Shown here: positions 1-6,118 of the stretch, piece after piece
How positions within the stretch are numbered: position 1 is the first letter of the stretch
Layout of the letters: every line of letters begins with the position of its first letter
Assembly: GCA_937888895.1 (NCBI GenBank)
Contig: CALASV010000300.1
Coordinates: 1-6,118 of the forward strand
Length of the DNA stretch: 6,118 bases
Reading direction: 5' to 3'
DNA from: an uncultured Clostridia bacterium
GTDB lineage: Bacteria > Bacillota > Clostridia > Lachnospirales > Lachnospiraceae
Made by a program: the position numbers and the translations under genes
The notes under the pieces: model-generated
What the model was told of the DNA's origin: nothing
Databases searched by the model: none
What the model saw: only the letters and a program-made list of their open reading frames with translations

Positions 1-36
1 GTCATGCATCCAACGGGGAATGCGTATCGTACGTGA
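1..36 (-). other. Sigma-70 region 2.4/3.0-like peptide at the end of the GGDEF frame
   Basis: The last 12 visible codons read SRTIRIPRWMHD. RTIRIP followed by x-x-M-x-(E/D) is the well-known signature of primary-type sigma factors, where it spans the end of region 2.4 and the start of region 3.0. It is not expected after a GGDEF domain. Nineteen of these 36 bases are G or C, against 16 of the next 60, although the Arg and Pro codons explain part of that. The match is short and touches the window edge, so chance similarity is quite possible. If real, it marks a joint near base 36 where the GGDEF gene is spliced to a sigma gene. Confidence 0.3.
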
Positions 37-1422
37 GTTTTTTTCAATAATCTCTTGAATATCTCTTAAAATATTTGTAGCTACACCTGTACGATAATTT
101 TGGTCACCACGCTGAATGGCTTCTCGATAATAAATCTGTTTTTCTGCATACATTAACTCATCTGCATGAGAAACCATAGCAGGCACATTGATATGCCCTT
201 TCTCCCATACAGCACCAAGAGCTGCACCTCCTAATGGCACATTCATCAGTGCATGGCGTAACGCAGTTTTCATCGCATGAAATTCATCTTCTGGAATATT
301 TGGTGCTAATATTACAAACTCATCCCCATCAATACGAAATGTATTTGTAATATTTAAAGTTTTCATCGCATCAGCACAAGCACAAAGGAACTGGTCACCT
401 AAATCATGACCGCCTTCCTCATTTACTTTCTTTAAGCCATTTAGATTAGATAAAAAAACTGCCATTGTCTTTGGAGGAGTCTTAATATAATCTTCTAATA
501 CTTGCAAATACTGATTTCTATTTCCAAGCCCAGTCAATCTATCCACCAAACTTAATTCTTCTATATTTCTTGTTAATATTCGTTTTGCAAACTCTGTTGT
601 AATACATTCGGCAATCATTTTCAGTACAGTAGCATCTTCTTTATACTGTTTTGGGTCATCTACACTAATAAAGCCACCCAATTCTTCCCCTTTGTAAATT
701 GGAACAGCAAGTAATTGATTTACCCCTAATAATTGCAATAATTCTTTTAACTTTTCATGTTGTACTTTTTCTAAAGAAGTAATGAAAATTTCTTCATGCT
801 TTGCAAATGCTTCCATCCATTCATTTACATATTCTATTGGAATGCTTTGACATTCTTCTATTTCCGCAGTAACACCATCTGCACATAATTCATGCGTATT
901 ATCTACTACACCTGCCTCATATTCAAATTCAAATACATTCACTCTATCTGCATTATAATATTCTATAATCATTTGCAAAAGAGCATTGATTGCTTTCTGT
1001 GGTTCTTTCTCATTTGCTATTGTACGAAGTCCTTGCAATACGACTGATTTATTTTTCAGACGCATTTCCATTTCTTCTACTTGTTTATGTTCTTCAGTAA
1101 CATCAGTCATCCATTCTCCACGATAATGATGATTCCCATCCATACAATAAGAATGACTTTCCACTCGTAGCCATCTCTTTAACTCTGGTTTATAAAATTC
1201 TGTCACATGATTTAAGCTACAATCTTCACAAGGCTGTGTTAACCCTTTAAAAACTTCATAACACTTTTTTCCATCAAACCCCTGCTCTGCTGAAATACCT
1301 AATTGTTCTTTCAACTTATCTGTCATATAGACTACTTCATAAGTATCCATATCTGATATATAAGCAAACTCATTTTTGGCTTTCTTTAATAAGATTTCTG
1401 TAATATATTGGGGTGTATTCAT
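1..1422 (-). CDS. PAS-GAF-GGDEF signalling protein, C-terminus cut by window edge
   Basis: The frame is open from ATG at 1422 to base 1 (474 codons, no stop). The start is supported by a GGGAGGA site 6 bases upstream. Residues ~14-118 look like a PAS sensor domain with cysteines C54, C65 and C68 (CxxC in QPCEDC). Residues ~130-288 look like a GAF domain. Residues 290-302 (LSLVDRLTGLGNR) open a typical GGDEF domain, which ends near residue 445 after DELMYAEKQ. Active GGDEF domains make cyclic di-GMP from two GTP. Here the signature is DGDEF (365-369), the guanine-contact residues N334 and D343 (GHDLGD) are present, but the first metal-binding Asp is Asn (N326 in SNLNGLK). There is no RxxD inhibitory site at 356-359 (LNIT). 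Catalysis is therefore doubtful, and a GTP- or ligand-sensing role is possible. No signal peptide or membrane segment is seen, so it is probably cytosolic. An EAL domain could follow beyond the edge, but the last 12 residues do not look like one. Confidence 0.9.
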   Translation of the reverse strand, partial: MNTPQYITEILLKKAKNEFAYISDMDTYEVVYMTDKLKEQLGISAEQGFDGKKCYEVFKGLTQPCEDCSLNHVTEFYKPELKRWLRVESHSYCMDGNHHYRGEWMTDVTEEHKQVEEMEMRLKNKSVVLQGLRTIANEKEPQKAINALLQMIIEYYNADRVNVFEFEYEAGVVDNTHELCADGVTAEIEECQSIPIEYVNEWMEAFAKHEEIFITSLEKVQHEKLKELLQLLGVNQLLAVPIYKGEELGGFISVDDPKQYKEDATVLKMIAECITTEFAKRILTRNIEELSLVDRLTGLGNRNQYLQVLEDYIKTPPKTMAVFLSNLNGLKKVNEEGGHDLGDQFLCACADAMKTLNITNTFRIDGDEFVILAPNIPEDEFHAMKTALRHALMNVPLGGAALGAVWEKGHINVPAMVSHADELMYAEKQIYYREAIQRGDQNYRTGVATNILRDIQEIIEKNSRTIRIPRWMHD

Positions 1423-1428
1423 ATTTAA

Positions 1429-1435
1429 TCCTCCC
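1429..1435 (-). promoter_or_regulatory. Ribosome binding site of the GGDEF gene
   Basis: GGGAGGA on the minus strand lies 6 bases before the ATG at 1422. It fixes that start for a gene that has no end in the window. Confidence 0.85.
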
Positions 1436-1502
1436 AACCTCAAATAATAACTTATTCCACTTTTTGTTACATAATATTCGGAATTCGCTTCGCTACTTCC
1501 TC

Positions 1503-1535
1503 ATGAAATCAGATTACAAAGTAATCTGCTTTCAT
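1503..1535. repeat. 15-base-arm inverted repeat in the spacer between the SASP and GGDEF genes
   Basis: Arms 1503-1517 and 1521-1535 pair as ATGAAA/TTTCAT and CAGATTAC/GTAATCTG with a single mismatch (1509/1529) around a 3-base AAA loop. It would form a strong stem in RNA from either strand. Neither side has a T-run, so it is not a classical intrinsic terminator. It lies about 75 bases after the SASP stop and 80 bases before the GGDEF start, so it could stop or stabilise the SASP transcript, or be a copy of a dispersed palindromic element. The rest of the 1423-1610 spacer is AT-rich, with no gene seen. Confidence 0.85.
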
Positions 1536-1610
1536 ATTACCACAATCTATTAAAGAAAGCCAAACAAAATTATTTCATTTTTTTATAATTAGGTCTAAAA
1601 TACCAAGACA

Positions 1611-1802
1611 TTACTCGCTTTTTGGTTTCTTTTTGGCTTGGCTAGATAACATACCACCAATTTTCCCTGTTTCTTTTGCAGATAACGATTGCCAACCTTC
1701 TTTTAATACTTTATCTAATAGCCCTAATTCTTCTGCAATCTCATATTTTTTCTTTTCTTCTGGCTTTATTTCACTAAGTACAATTGGTTTTCTTTTCTTC
1801 AT
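1611..1802 (-). CDS. Alpha/beta-type small acid-soluble spore protein (putative)
   Basis: This is a 63-residue lysine-rich protein. Alpha/beta SASPs coat DNA in the dormant spore, push it toward an A-like form and protect it from UV and chemical damage; the germination protease GPR degrades them during outgrowth. Two family blocks are visible. Residues 19-28 (KYEIAEELGL) match the GPR-site block, with cleavage expected after E21. Residues 36-50 (GWQSLSAKETGKIGG) match the second DNA-binding block with its Gly-Gly. The length is normal for the family, and the N-terminus is short and basic. The start is set by AGGAGG at 1808-1813. The gene follows the addA stop by 76 bases on the same strand, and probably has its own forespore promoter. 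It is a divergent clostridial-type member, so the family call is good but not certain. Confidence 0.77.
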   Translation of the reverse strand: MKKRKPIVLSEIKPEEKKKYEIAEELGLLDKVLKEGWQSLSAKETGKIGGMLSSQAKKKPKSE

Positions 1803-1807
1803 GATAA

Positions 1808-1813
1808 CCTCCT
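1808..1813 (-). promoter_or_regulatory. Ribosome binding site of the SASP gene
   Basis: AGGAGG on the minus strand lies 5 bases before the ATG at 1802. Its last bases overlap the 3' arm of a weak 7-base inverted repeat (1812-1818 with 1832-1838). Confidence 0.85.
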
Positions 1814-1841
1814 ATGAACAATATAATTTTTTTCATAGTGT

Positions 1842-1871
1842 TACCATGATTTTTGTTCTTTAATCATAAAG
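1842..1871 (-). promoter_or_regulatory. Possible sigma-G-type promoter for the SASP gene
   Basis: The minus strand reads CATGGTA at 1842-1848, which fits the CATnnTA form of forespore sigma-F/sigma-G -10 elements. It is placed to give a leader of roughly 30 bases ending in the ribosome binding site. The -35 position about 17 bases further up (1866-1871, CTTTAT) matches the sigma-G consensus poorly. The call rests on the -10 match and on the rule that SASP genes are transcribed by sigma-G. Confidence 0.27.
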
Positions 1872-1878
1872 TGAAATC

Positions 1879-4800
1879 TTATTCTTCCACAATAAAATCC
1901 AAATCTCTCGAAAAAGAATAAAACCAAACTTCTTTTACTCTTTTTTGTTTTAAACTTTCCAATGCTTTTTTATAGTATTTTAACTGTGCTTTATATTTTT
2001 TTGTCAATTCTTCTTTTGCATCAACACCGAATGGAATATAATCTGTTTTATAATCTAACAACACCAATTCGTCATCTTCTTCAAAAAAAGCATCTATCAT
2101 TCCTTGCACTAACACAAGTTCTTCTTTATCGGAATCTGCATAAATCTCTTTTGCTGGTAAGCCAAGTACAAAAGGTTGTTCCCTGTGCAATTTTCCTTGT
2201 TTTGCTGCTGTTTGCATTTTCTTTCCAAGCGTAGAATTTAAAAATTTCCACAATTTATATTCACTTACTACTTCTCGTTCCTGTGCTCTTAATGTTCCAC
2301 TCTGCACAAACTCGTCTAAAATCATAGTAAGTTTGCCTTTACTCATAACCGTTTCTAATGGTAATAATTCCATTACTCGATGATATGCTGTACCTCTATC
2401 ACTACCTGTTAATTTCTTTTCTGGTAATAAAAACTCTGGATAAGAACAATCTTCTTCTGTTTGTGATATTTCCTCTTCCTCAAACTTCTCCAAAGGTTCT
2501 TCTATTAACGATTCTACTGCTGTTTCTTGTACTTCTTCCTCCTCTAATGCTAGACGCTTTAACTCAGATACTGTCACTTTTACTGGAAGATTTGCTTCTT
2601 CCTCATAAGGATATACATAACTTACTTGACGAGAAAGTGTTTCATAAATTTCTTTTTCCCAATCACTCTTTTCTATTTCTTTCTGCTCTAATTGTTTTAA
2701 ATCATCTAACAATTGTTCTTTTATTACTTCTTCCACTATATTTGCTATTTCTAAGTCTTCTCTTTGCATTTGTTTTAAATAAAATTGTCCTAAAAATTGT
2801 TTTTCTTCTTCGGTTACAATGTCGTTTTCTACTTTCTTTTCGATAAGTTTTGCTTTTTGACGAACTAAAATTCCATGTTCTATTTGTGCGAAACGAATTT
2901 CTTTTTGAAACAACAATGGACAAACAAAATCATAATACGTTTGTGCTTTCGCAATATAAGAAAATAATAGTCCTTTTGGTCCTACGTTTTTCCCTTGTCT
3001 CATCCATGTCATACATCTCTTTTCAGGTTCTTTCATTGCACCTGTTAAAATCAACTTTTCTTTTGCTCTTGTCATTGCTACATAAAGGATACGCAATTCT
3101 TCTGAAACAAGTTCTTCATTCATCTTTTTCGCAATCGCTTGTTTTAATATGGTAGGAGATTTTTGACGAGTTTCCGTATTGACAAACTCTGGTCCAATTC
3201 CTAACTCTGAATGGAAAATCAATCTTTTTTGTATATCTTGACGATTCATCTTCTTTTCCATACCACTTAAAAATACAACGGGAAACTCTAACCCTTTACT
3301 CTTATGAATACTCATAATTCGAACCATTTTTCCACTCACACCACTCGCTGCTTCGCCAAAATCCACTTCATACTTTATCAATTTATCTATATAACGAATA
3401 AAATCATATAATCCACTAAAACTTGTACTTTCGTATTGTTTTGCTTTCGCTAACAACATATCTAAATTTCCTTTACGACGCTCTCCACCTGTCATAACAG
3501 TAACCACATCATAAAAACCACTATATTCATAAAATCGTTCGATTAATTCATGAATACTAACAAATGCTGCGTCTACTCGCAATTTATCATATAAAGCTAA
3601 AAACTTTGCTGCTCGTCCTTTTGGCTCTACTTTTGCTGCTTCTCTTGTAGCATCATATAAATAACGATATTTTTTCTCCTTTTTTGAAATGACACCATAC
3701 TCCACTTGTAATTGTGCTAATTCTTGTGCAGAAAAGCCAGCAATTGGAGAATATAATACGGAGGCAAATGGAATATCTTGCTTTGGATTATCTAAAATTC
3801 GCAAAAAATCTAATGTTTTTCTTATTTCAAAACTTTTAAAATATCCCGAACTTGTATCTGCAAATGCTGGAATCCCTTGTTCTGTTAATATTTCTAAAAA
3901 CTTTTCTGACCAACCACTCATCGTACGAAGCAAAATAACAATATCACCATAGTCTATTGATCTTTGCTCATTTACTCTACCTACCAAAAATTTAGACCCT
4001 ATTAAATCTTTAATTCGGTTTGCTACAGCAAGTGCTTCCACTTGTATCATAGAAAGTTCTTCTTGACTAAGCTCTCCTTCTTCTGTACCTTCTTTTTTCT
4101 CTGGTTGTTCTTCTTTTGCTTGTCCTTCTTTTGTATCTATAAATAAAACTTCTACATAATCTTCTTCCTGATGTGGATAATAATCATTGATTTCTTCTTC
4201 CACATCTGGTGCATAATTTAAAGCTGCTGCCCCATCATATTCTACCTCTGTATATTCCTCATGCATCAAACCTGCAAATAAAACATTAACTGCATTTAAA
4301 ACCGTTCTTCTACTACGGAAATTGCTATGCAAATCAATTTTTCTATAAAGTCCTTCGTCTGTATAAGTTCTATATTTATCCATAAATAACTGTGGACAAG
4401 CCATACGGAAACGATAAATACTTTGTTTTACATCGCCTACCATAAAAATATTTGGATGTTTTGTTTTATCCCACTCATTCGAAATACTATTCAAAATAGC
4501 TTCCTGAATTAAGTTACTATCTTGATATTCATCAATCATAATTTCATCATATCTACTTGCTAATGTTCTTGCAATCTCTGTTGGCACTTCCCCTTGTTCT
4601 GTCTTCTCTACTAAGATTTGCAATGCTAAATGTTCTAAATCATTAAAATCCAATAAATTCTTTTCTCTTTTTTCTTTTTGATACTGAGAAATAAATTCTT
4701 TTGTTACTAAAATCAAGCCTTGCATTGTATCTTTCATAGCTTCTATATCATTTAATAACTCTGCACTATCACCAAAAAAGAAATCCTCTTGTAATTTATT

Positions 4801-6054
4801 GATTTGCTTTTTTATATAGTCTCTCAAATCTTTTGCTAATTGTTTTTTCTCCTCGGATACATTTTCTTGTTTTTTGGATGGAAGACGAGCAAATTTAAAG
4901 CCATTGATTGCACTTGAAATTTTTTCATAATCCGTTGCCTCTTCTAATAATTTTTCTATTTTCTTTTTATCCTCAATAAAACAATCTCGATAAAGAGCTG
5001 GTCCATCCACTTCTTCTGTCAGAGAAATCATTGTACTTGCAATCGAAAGACAATCGGAAACCGTATTTTTTACTTCATTTATAATCTGACTTGACATCGG
5101 ATGATTTTTCCATTGTTCTGATAGCTCAAACTCTTTTGACAACGTATCTAACCAATCTTCTGGCCAAGAATGACTAATCGCAATATCATATAATTTTTGT
5201 ATATATTCTACAATTTGTGTATCATTTTTAATAGAACCATAACTGTCTACAAAAGAAAGAAACTGTGCATTTTCTTCTTCATAAAATTGTTCCAATACAT
5301 TTTCTAGTACATCCGATTTTAATAAAGAAATTTCCGCTTCATCTCCAATACGAAATGATGGTTCTAAATGAATAACATGAAAAAATTCTCGAATGACGGA
5401 AAGACAAAAACTATGTATTGTCGTAATTTGAGCATTATGAAGTAATAACATTTGTCGTTGTAAATGTTCACTCTCTGGAAATTTTTTTAATTCTGCTTCT
5501 AATGCTTTTCCTATTCGTTCTCTCATTTCTGCTGCTGCTGCATTTGTAAAAGTTACAATCAACAATCTATCAATATCCTGTCCATTATCTTTTACTTTTT
5601 TAATAATTCTCTCTACTAATACTTTTGTTTTTCCAGAACCAGCAGCAGCGGCAACTAAAAGATTACAATTCCTTGTATCTACTACTTTTTGTTGGTCTTG
5701 ATATTCTTTAGATGTTTTCCCAAGTGTGTTTCCTATTTCTTCAAGTTTACTTCTTGCTTTTGTTAATTCTGTTGTTAGTTGTTGCTGTGCTGTTGAATTT
5801 TTACCATAAGTTGCATTCATTTCGTTGTATTTTTGCGTTAAAACATTTAGTTTTGATTTTTGTTCTTCTAATGTTTTATTTAATAATTGTGACTTTTGTG
5901 CCATTGATTGAGCTGATTTATCATTTTTATCAAAACTAGAAGATACGACTTTCATTTCCGAACTAGTTTCTTTTAAGCTTTGATTTATTTGTTTTAAAGC
6001 CCTTCTATATTCACTTTCTCCCTCAAGTTTAATACTTGATCCAAAACCTGCCAT
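1879..6054 (-). CDS. addA: In-frame fusion: phage tape-measure N-terminus + AddA helicase-nuclease
   Basis: The frame has 1391 codons from ATG 6054, chosen because AAAGGAGGTGA precedes it; an in-frame ATG at 6084 lies in the previous gene and has no comparable site. Residues 1-119 are phage-like; AddA runs from ~120 to 1391 and lacks only its own start and about ten residues. AddA with AddB processes double-strand breaks for RecA-dependent repair up to Chi sites. Helicase motifs are all present: Walker A AAAAGSGKT 135-143, Ia TFTNAAAAEM 168-177, Walker B IDEYQD 507-512, III GDVKQSIYRFR 540-550, IV SNFRSR 577-582, V SIHKSKGLEF 915-924, VI LYVAMTRAKEKL 990-1001. The RecB-type nuclease has H1225, E1292, D1321, D1334-Y-K1336 and Q1357. 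Acidic linkers lie at ~641-666 and ~1171-1206. The Q-motif Trp/Thr (usual WTxxQ) is replaced by phage residues, though QQ remains. No internal AddA start with a binding site is seen; the next Met is past Walker A. The AddA identity is secure; whether the fusion is real is doubtful. Confidence 0.9.
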   Translation of the reverse strand: MAGFGSSIKLEGESEYRRALKQINQSLKETSSEMKVVSSSFDKNDKSAQSMAQKSQLLNKTLEEQKSKLNVLTQKYNEMNATYGKNSTAQQQLTTELTKARSKLEEIGNTLGKTSKEYQDQQKVVDTRNCNLLVAAAAGSGKTKVLVERIIKKVKDNGQDIDRLLIVTFTNAAAAEMRERIGKALEAELKKFPESEHLQRQMLLLHNAQITTIHSFCLSVIREFFHVIHLEPSFRIGDEAEISLLKSDVLENVLEQFYEEENAQFLSFVDSYGSIKNDTQIVEYIQKLYDIAISHSWPEDWLDTLSKEFELSEQWKNHPMSSQIINEVKNTVSDCLSIASTMISLTEEVDGPALYRDCFIEDKKKIEKLLEEATDYEKISSAINGFKFARLPSKKQENVSEEKKQLAKDLRDYIKKQINKLQEDFFFGDSAELLNDIEAMKDTMQGLILVTKEFISQYQKEKREKNLLDFNDLEHLALQILVEKTEQGEVPTEIARTLASRYDEIMIDEYQDSNLIQEAILNSISNEWDKTKHPNIFMVGDVKQSIYRFRMACPQLFMDKYRTYTDEGLYRKIDLHSNFRSRRTVLNAVNVLFAGLMHEEYTEVEYDGAAALNYAPDVEEEINDYYPHQEEDYVEVLFIDTKEGQAKEEQPEKKEGTEEGELSQEELSMIQVEALAVANRIKDLIGSKFLVGRVNEQRSIDYGDIVILLRTMSGWSEKFLEILTEQGIPAFADTSSGYFKSFEIRKTLDFLRILDNPKQDIPFASVLYSPIAGFSAQELAQLQVEYGVISKKEKKYRYLYDATREAAKVEPKGRAAKFLALYDKLRVDAAFVSIHELIERFYEYSGFYDVVTVMTGGERRKGNLDMLLAKAKQYESTSFSGLYDFIRYIDKLIKYEVDFGEAASGVSGKMVRIMSIHKSKGLEFPVVFLSGMEKKMNRQDIQKRLIFHSELGIGPEFVNTETRQKSPTILKQAIAKKMNEELVSEELRILYVAMTRAKEKLILTGAMKEPEKRCMTWMRQGKNVGPKGLLFSYIAKAQTYYDFVCPLLFQKEIRFAQIEHGILVRQKAKLIEKKVENDIVTEEEKQFLGQFYLKQMQREDLEIANIVEEVIKEQLLDDLKQLEQKEIEKSDWEKEIYETLSRQVSYVYPYEEEANLPVKVTVSELKRLALEEEEVQETAVESLIEEPLEKFEEEEISQTEEDCSYPEFLLPEKKLTGSDRGTAYHRVMELLPLETVMSKGKLTMILDEFVQSGTLRAQEREVVSEYKLWKFLNSTLGKKMQTAAKQGKLHREQPFVLGLPAKEIYADSDKEELVLVQGMIDAFFEEDDELVLLDYKTDYIPFGVDAKEELTKKYKAQLKYYKKALESLKQKRVKEVWFYSFSRDLDFIVEE
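5674..5697 (-). other. Fusion joint between tape-measure and AddA coding sequence
   Basis: These 24 bases encode DQQKVVDT (residues 120-127 of the fusion). Upstream, GKTSKEYQ continues the coiled-coil phage protein. Downstream, RNCNLLVAAAAGSGKT is typical AddA just before Walker A. Clostridial AddA normally has a WTxEQQKVID-like stretch here, and a coiled-coil tape measure could also carry DQQKVVDT, so the segment fits both parents. A shared word in the same frame explains why the fusion has no frameshift or stop. The exact crossover cannot be placed within the segment. Confidence 0.7.
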
Positions 6055-6058
6055 ATAA

Positions 6059-6067
6059 TCACCTCCT
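6059..6067 (-). promoter_or_regulatory. Ribosome binding site of the tape-measure/AddA frame
   Basis: AGGAGGTGA on the minus strand, near-perfect to the 16S anti-SD, lies 4 bases from the ATG at 6054. It directly abuts the stop codon of the preceding gene, as in tightly packed phage operons, and it decides the start at 6054 over the upstream ATG at 6084. Confidence 0.9.
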
Positions 6068-6118
6068 TTAGAACCATTTATCACTTTCTTCTGCTTTTTC
6101 TTTTAACTTTTTATAAGT
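6068..6118 (-). CDS. C-terminal end of an upstream gene, probably phage tail assembly
   Basis: Sixteen codons from the window edge encode TYKKLKEKAEESDKWF, followed by TAA at 6070-6068. It is the only minus-strand frame open to the edge; the other two hit TAA within the first five codons. The stop is 13 bases before the next ATG, so the two genes are probably co-transcribed. A charged helix ending in an aromatic pair is all that can be seen. By position it would be the small tail-assembly (chaperone-type) protein that commonly precedes the tape measure, but the peptide is too short for a family call. Confidence 0.6.
   Translation of the reverse strand, partial: TYKKLKEKAEESDKWF

Larger units (their letters stand above)
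5698..6118 (-). mobile_element. Phage tail-module fragment, with 5' end of a tape-measure gene
   Basis: From ATG 6054, the first 119 residues (MAGFGSSIKLEGESEYRRAL onward) read like the start of tape-measure proteins of Bacillota siphophages: a short Gly/Ser head, an EGE-x-EYRRAL-x-QIN motif, SEMKVV, then a long Gln/Lys/Glu/Leu-rich helical stretch likely to form a coiled coil. A tape measure sets tail length, sits in the tail lumen and is usually several hundred to over 2000 residues, with hydrophobic segments further on. All of that is missing here, so this is only the 5' end. The short gene tail at 6068-6118 sits where a tail-assembly gene normally precedes the tape measure. No integrase, att site or other phage gene is in view, so prophage, free phage and misjoined contig cannot be told apart. 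Confidence 0.7.

Noticed and set aside
1444..1449. TATTAT as a sigma-A -10 for the GGDEF gene (minus strand)
   Set aside because: No acceptable -35 at 16-18 bases upstream, and the resulting leader would be very short. Such hexamers are common in AT-rich spacers.
1561..1610. Intrinsic terminator directly after the SASP stop
   Set aside because: Only 3-4-base GTCT/AGAC-type pairings and an A-run are present on the transcribed strand. No GC stem with a U-tract is seen.
1633..1863. Plus-strand 76-codon frame opposite the SASP gene
   Set aside because: It is an antisense shadow of the SASP gene and its leader, with no ribosome binding site or recognisable domain.
2702..2923. Minus-strand 73-codon Arg/Lys/Ser-rich frame
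   Set aside because: It is an alternate-frame shadow inside the AddA coding region.
1962..3155. Plus-strand Leu/Phe-rich frames (1962-2234, 2358-2846, 2850-3155)
   Set aside because: They are antisense to the Glu/Lys-rich AddA coding sequence. Their apparent membrane character comes from reading GAA/AAA codons in reverse.
3689..3952. Plus-strand 87-codon frame
   Set aside because: It is antisense to AddA between helicase motifs, with no binding site or family resemblance.
5712..5939. Plus-strand 75-codon hydrophobic frame
   Set aside because: It is antisense to the tape-measure coiled-coil stretch; the hydrophobicity is a codon-reversal effect.
1879..6054. A new phage-borne AddA weapon or tail-delivered nuclease
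   Set aside because: The AddA part is a full housekeeping-type protein joined through a peptide plausible in both parents, and the tape measure lacks nearly all its length. An artefact or accidental rearrangement explains this more simply.
6055..6084. Alternative ATG at 6084 giving a 1401-residue protein
   Set aside because: It lies inside the end of the upstream gene and has no good ribosome binding site, while ATG 6054 has AGGAGGTGA 4 bases upstream and begins with the conserved-looking MAGFGSS.

Overview
The window reads as low-GC, spore-forming Bacillota, most likely a clostridium of the Lachnospiraceae type. The base composition is AT-rich, the Shine-Dalgarno sites are strong GGAGG types, and there is a Gram-positive AddA, a clostridial-style alpha/beta small acid-soluble spore protein (SASP) and a PAS-GAF-GGDEF protein of a kind common in that family. 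The family-level assignment is inference from protein style, not from a marker gene. Every supported gene lies on the minus strand, so the window is read from high to low coordinates.

From the right edge: (1) 6068-6118 holds the last 16 codons of an unidentified gene. (2) A strong ribosome binding site precedes a 1391-codon frame (6054 to 1879). Its first ~120 residues look like the N-terminus of a phage tail tape-measure protein, and the rest is a nearly complete AddA helicase-nuclease. The switch falls in a 24-base stretch at 5674-5697. (3) After a 76-base gap comes a 63-residue SASP (1802-1611). (4) After a 188-base spacer with a strong inverted repeat (1503-1535) comes a PAS-GAF-GGDEF signalling protein (1422 to the left edge), which runs out of the window. 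Its last 12 visible residues look unlike the rest and resemble a sigma-70 region 2.4/3.0 signature.

The main result is the in-frame tape-measure/AddA fusion. AddB would be expected upstream of AddA, but phage tail sequence is there instead, and AddA has lost its own start codon and about ten N-terminal residues. The switch lies in a peptide (DQQKVVDT) that is plausible in both parent proteins. This makes an assembly chimera through a shared short word the leading explanation, with a real phage-host rearrangement second and a functional fusion a distant third. The possible sigma-like tail at the left edge may be a second joint of the same kind. I saw no convincing new defence or mobile system. 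The AddA, SASP and GGDEF parts look like ordinary chromosomal genes; AddA (break repair), SASP (spore DNA protection) and the GGDEF protein (signalling) have no obvious shared pathway.
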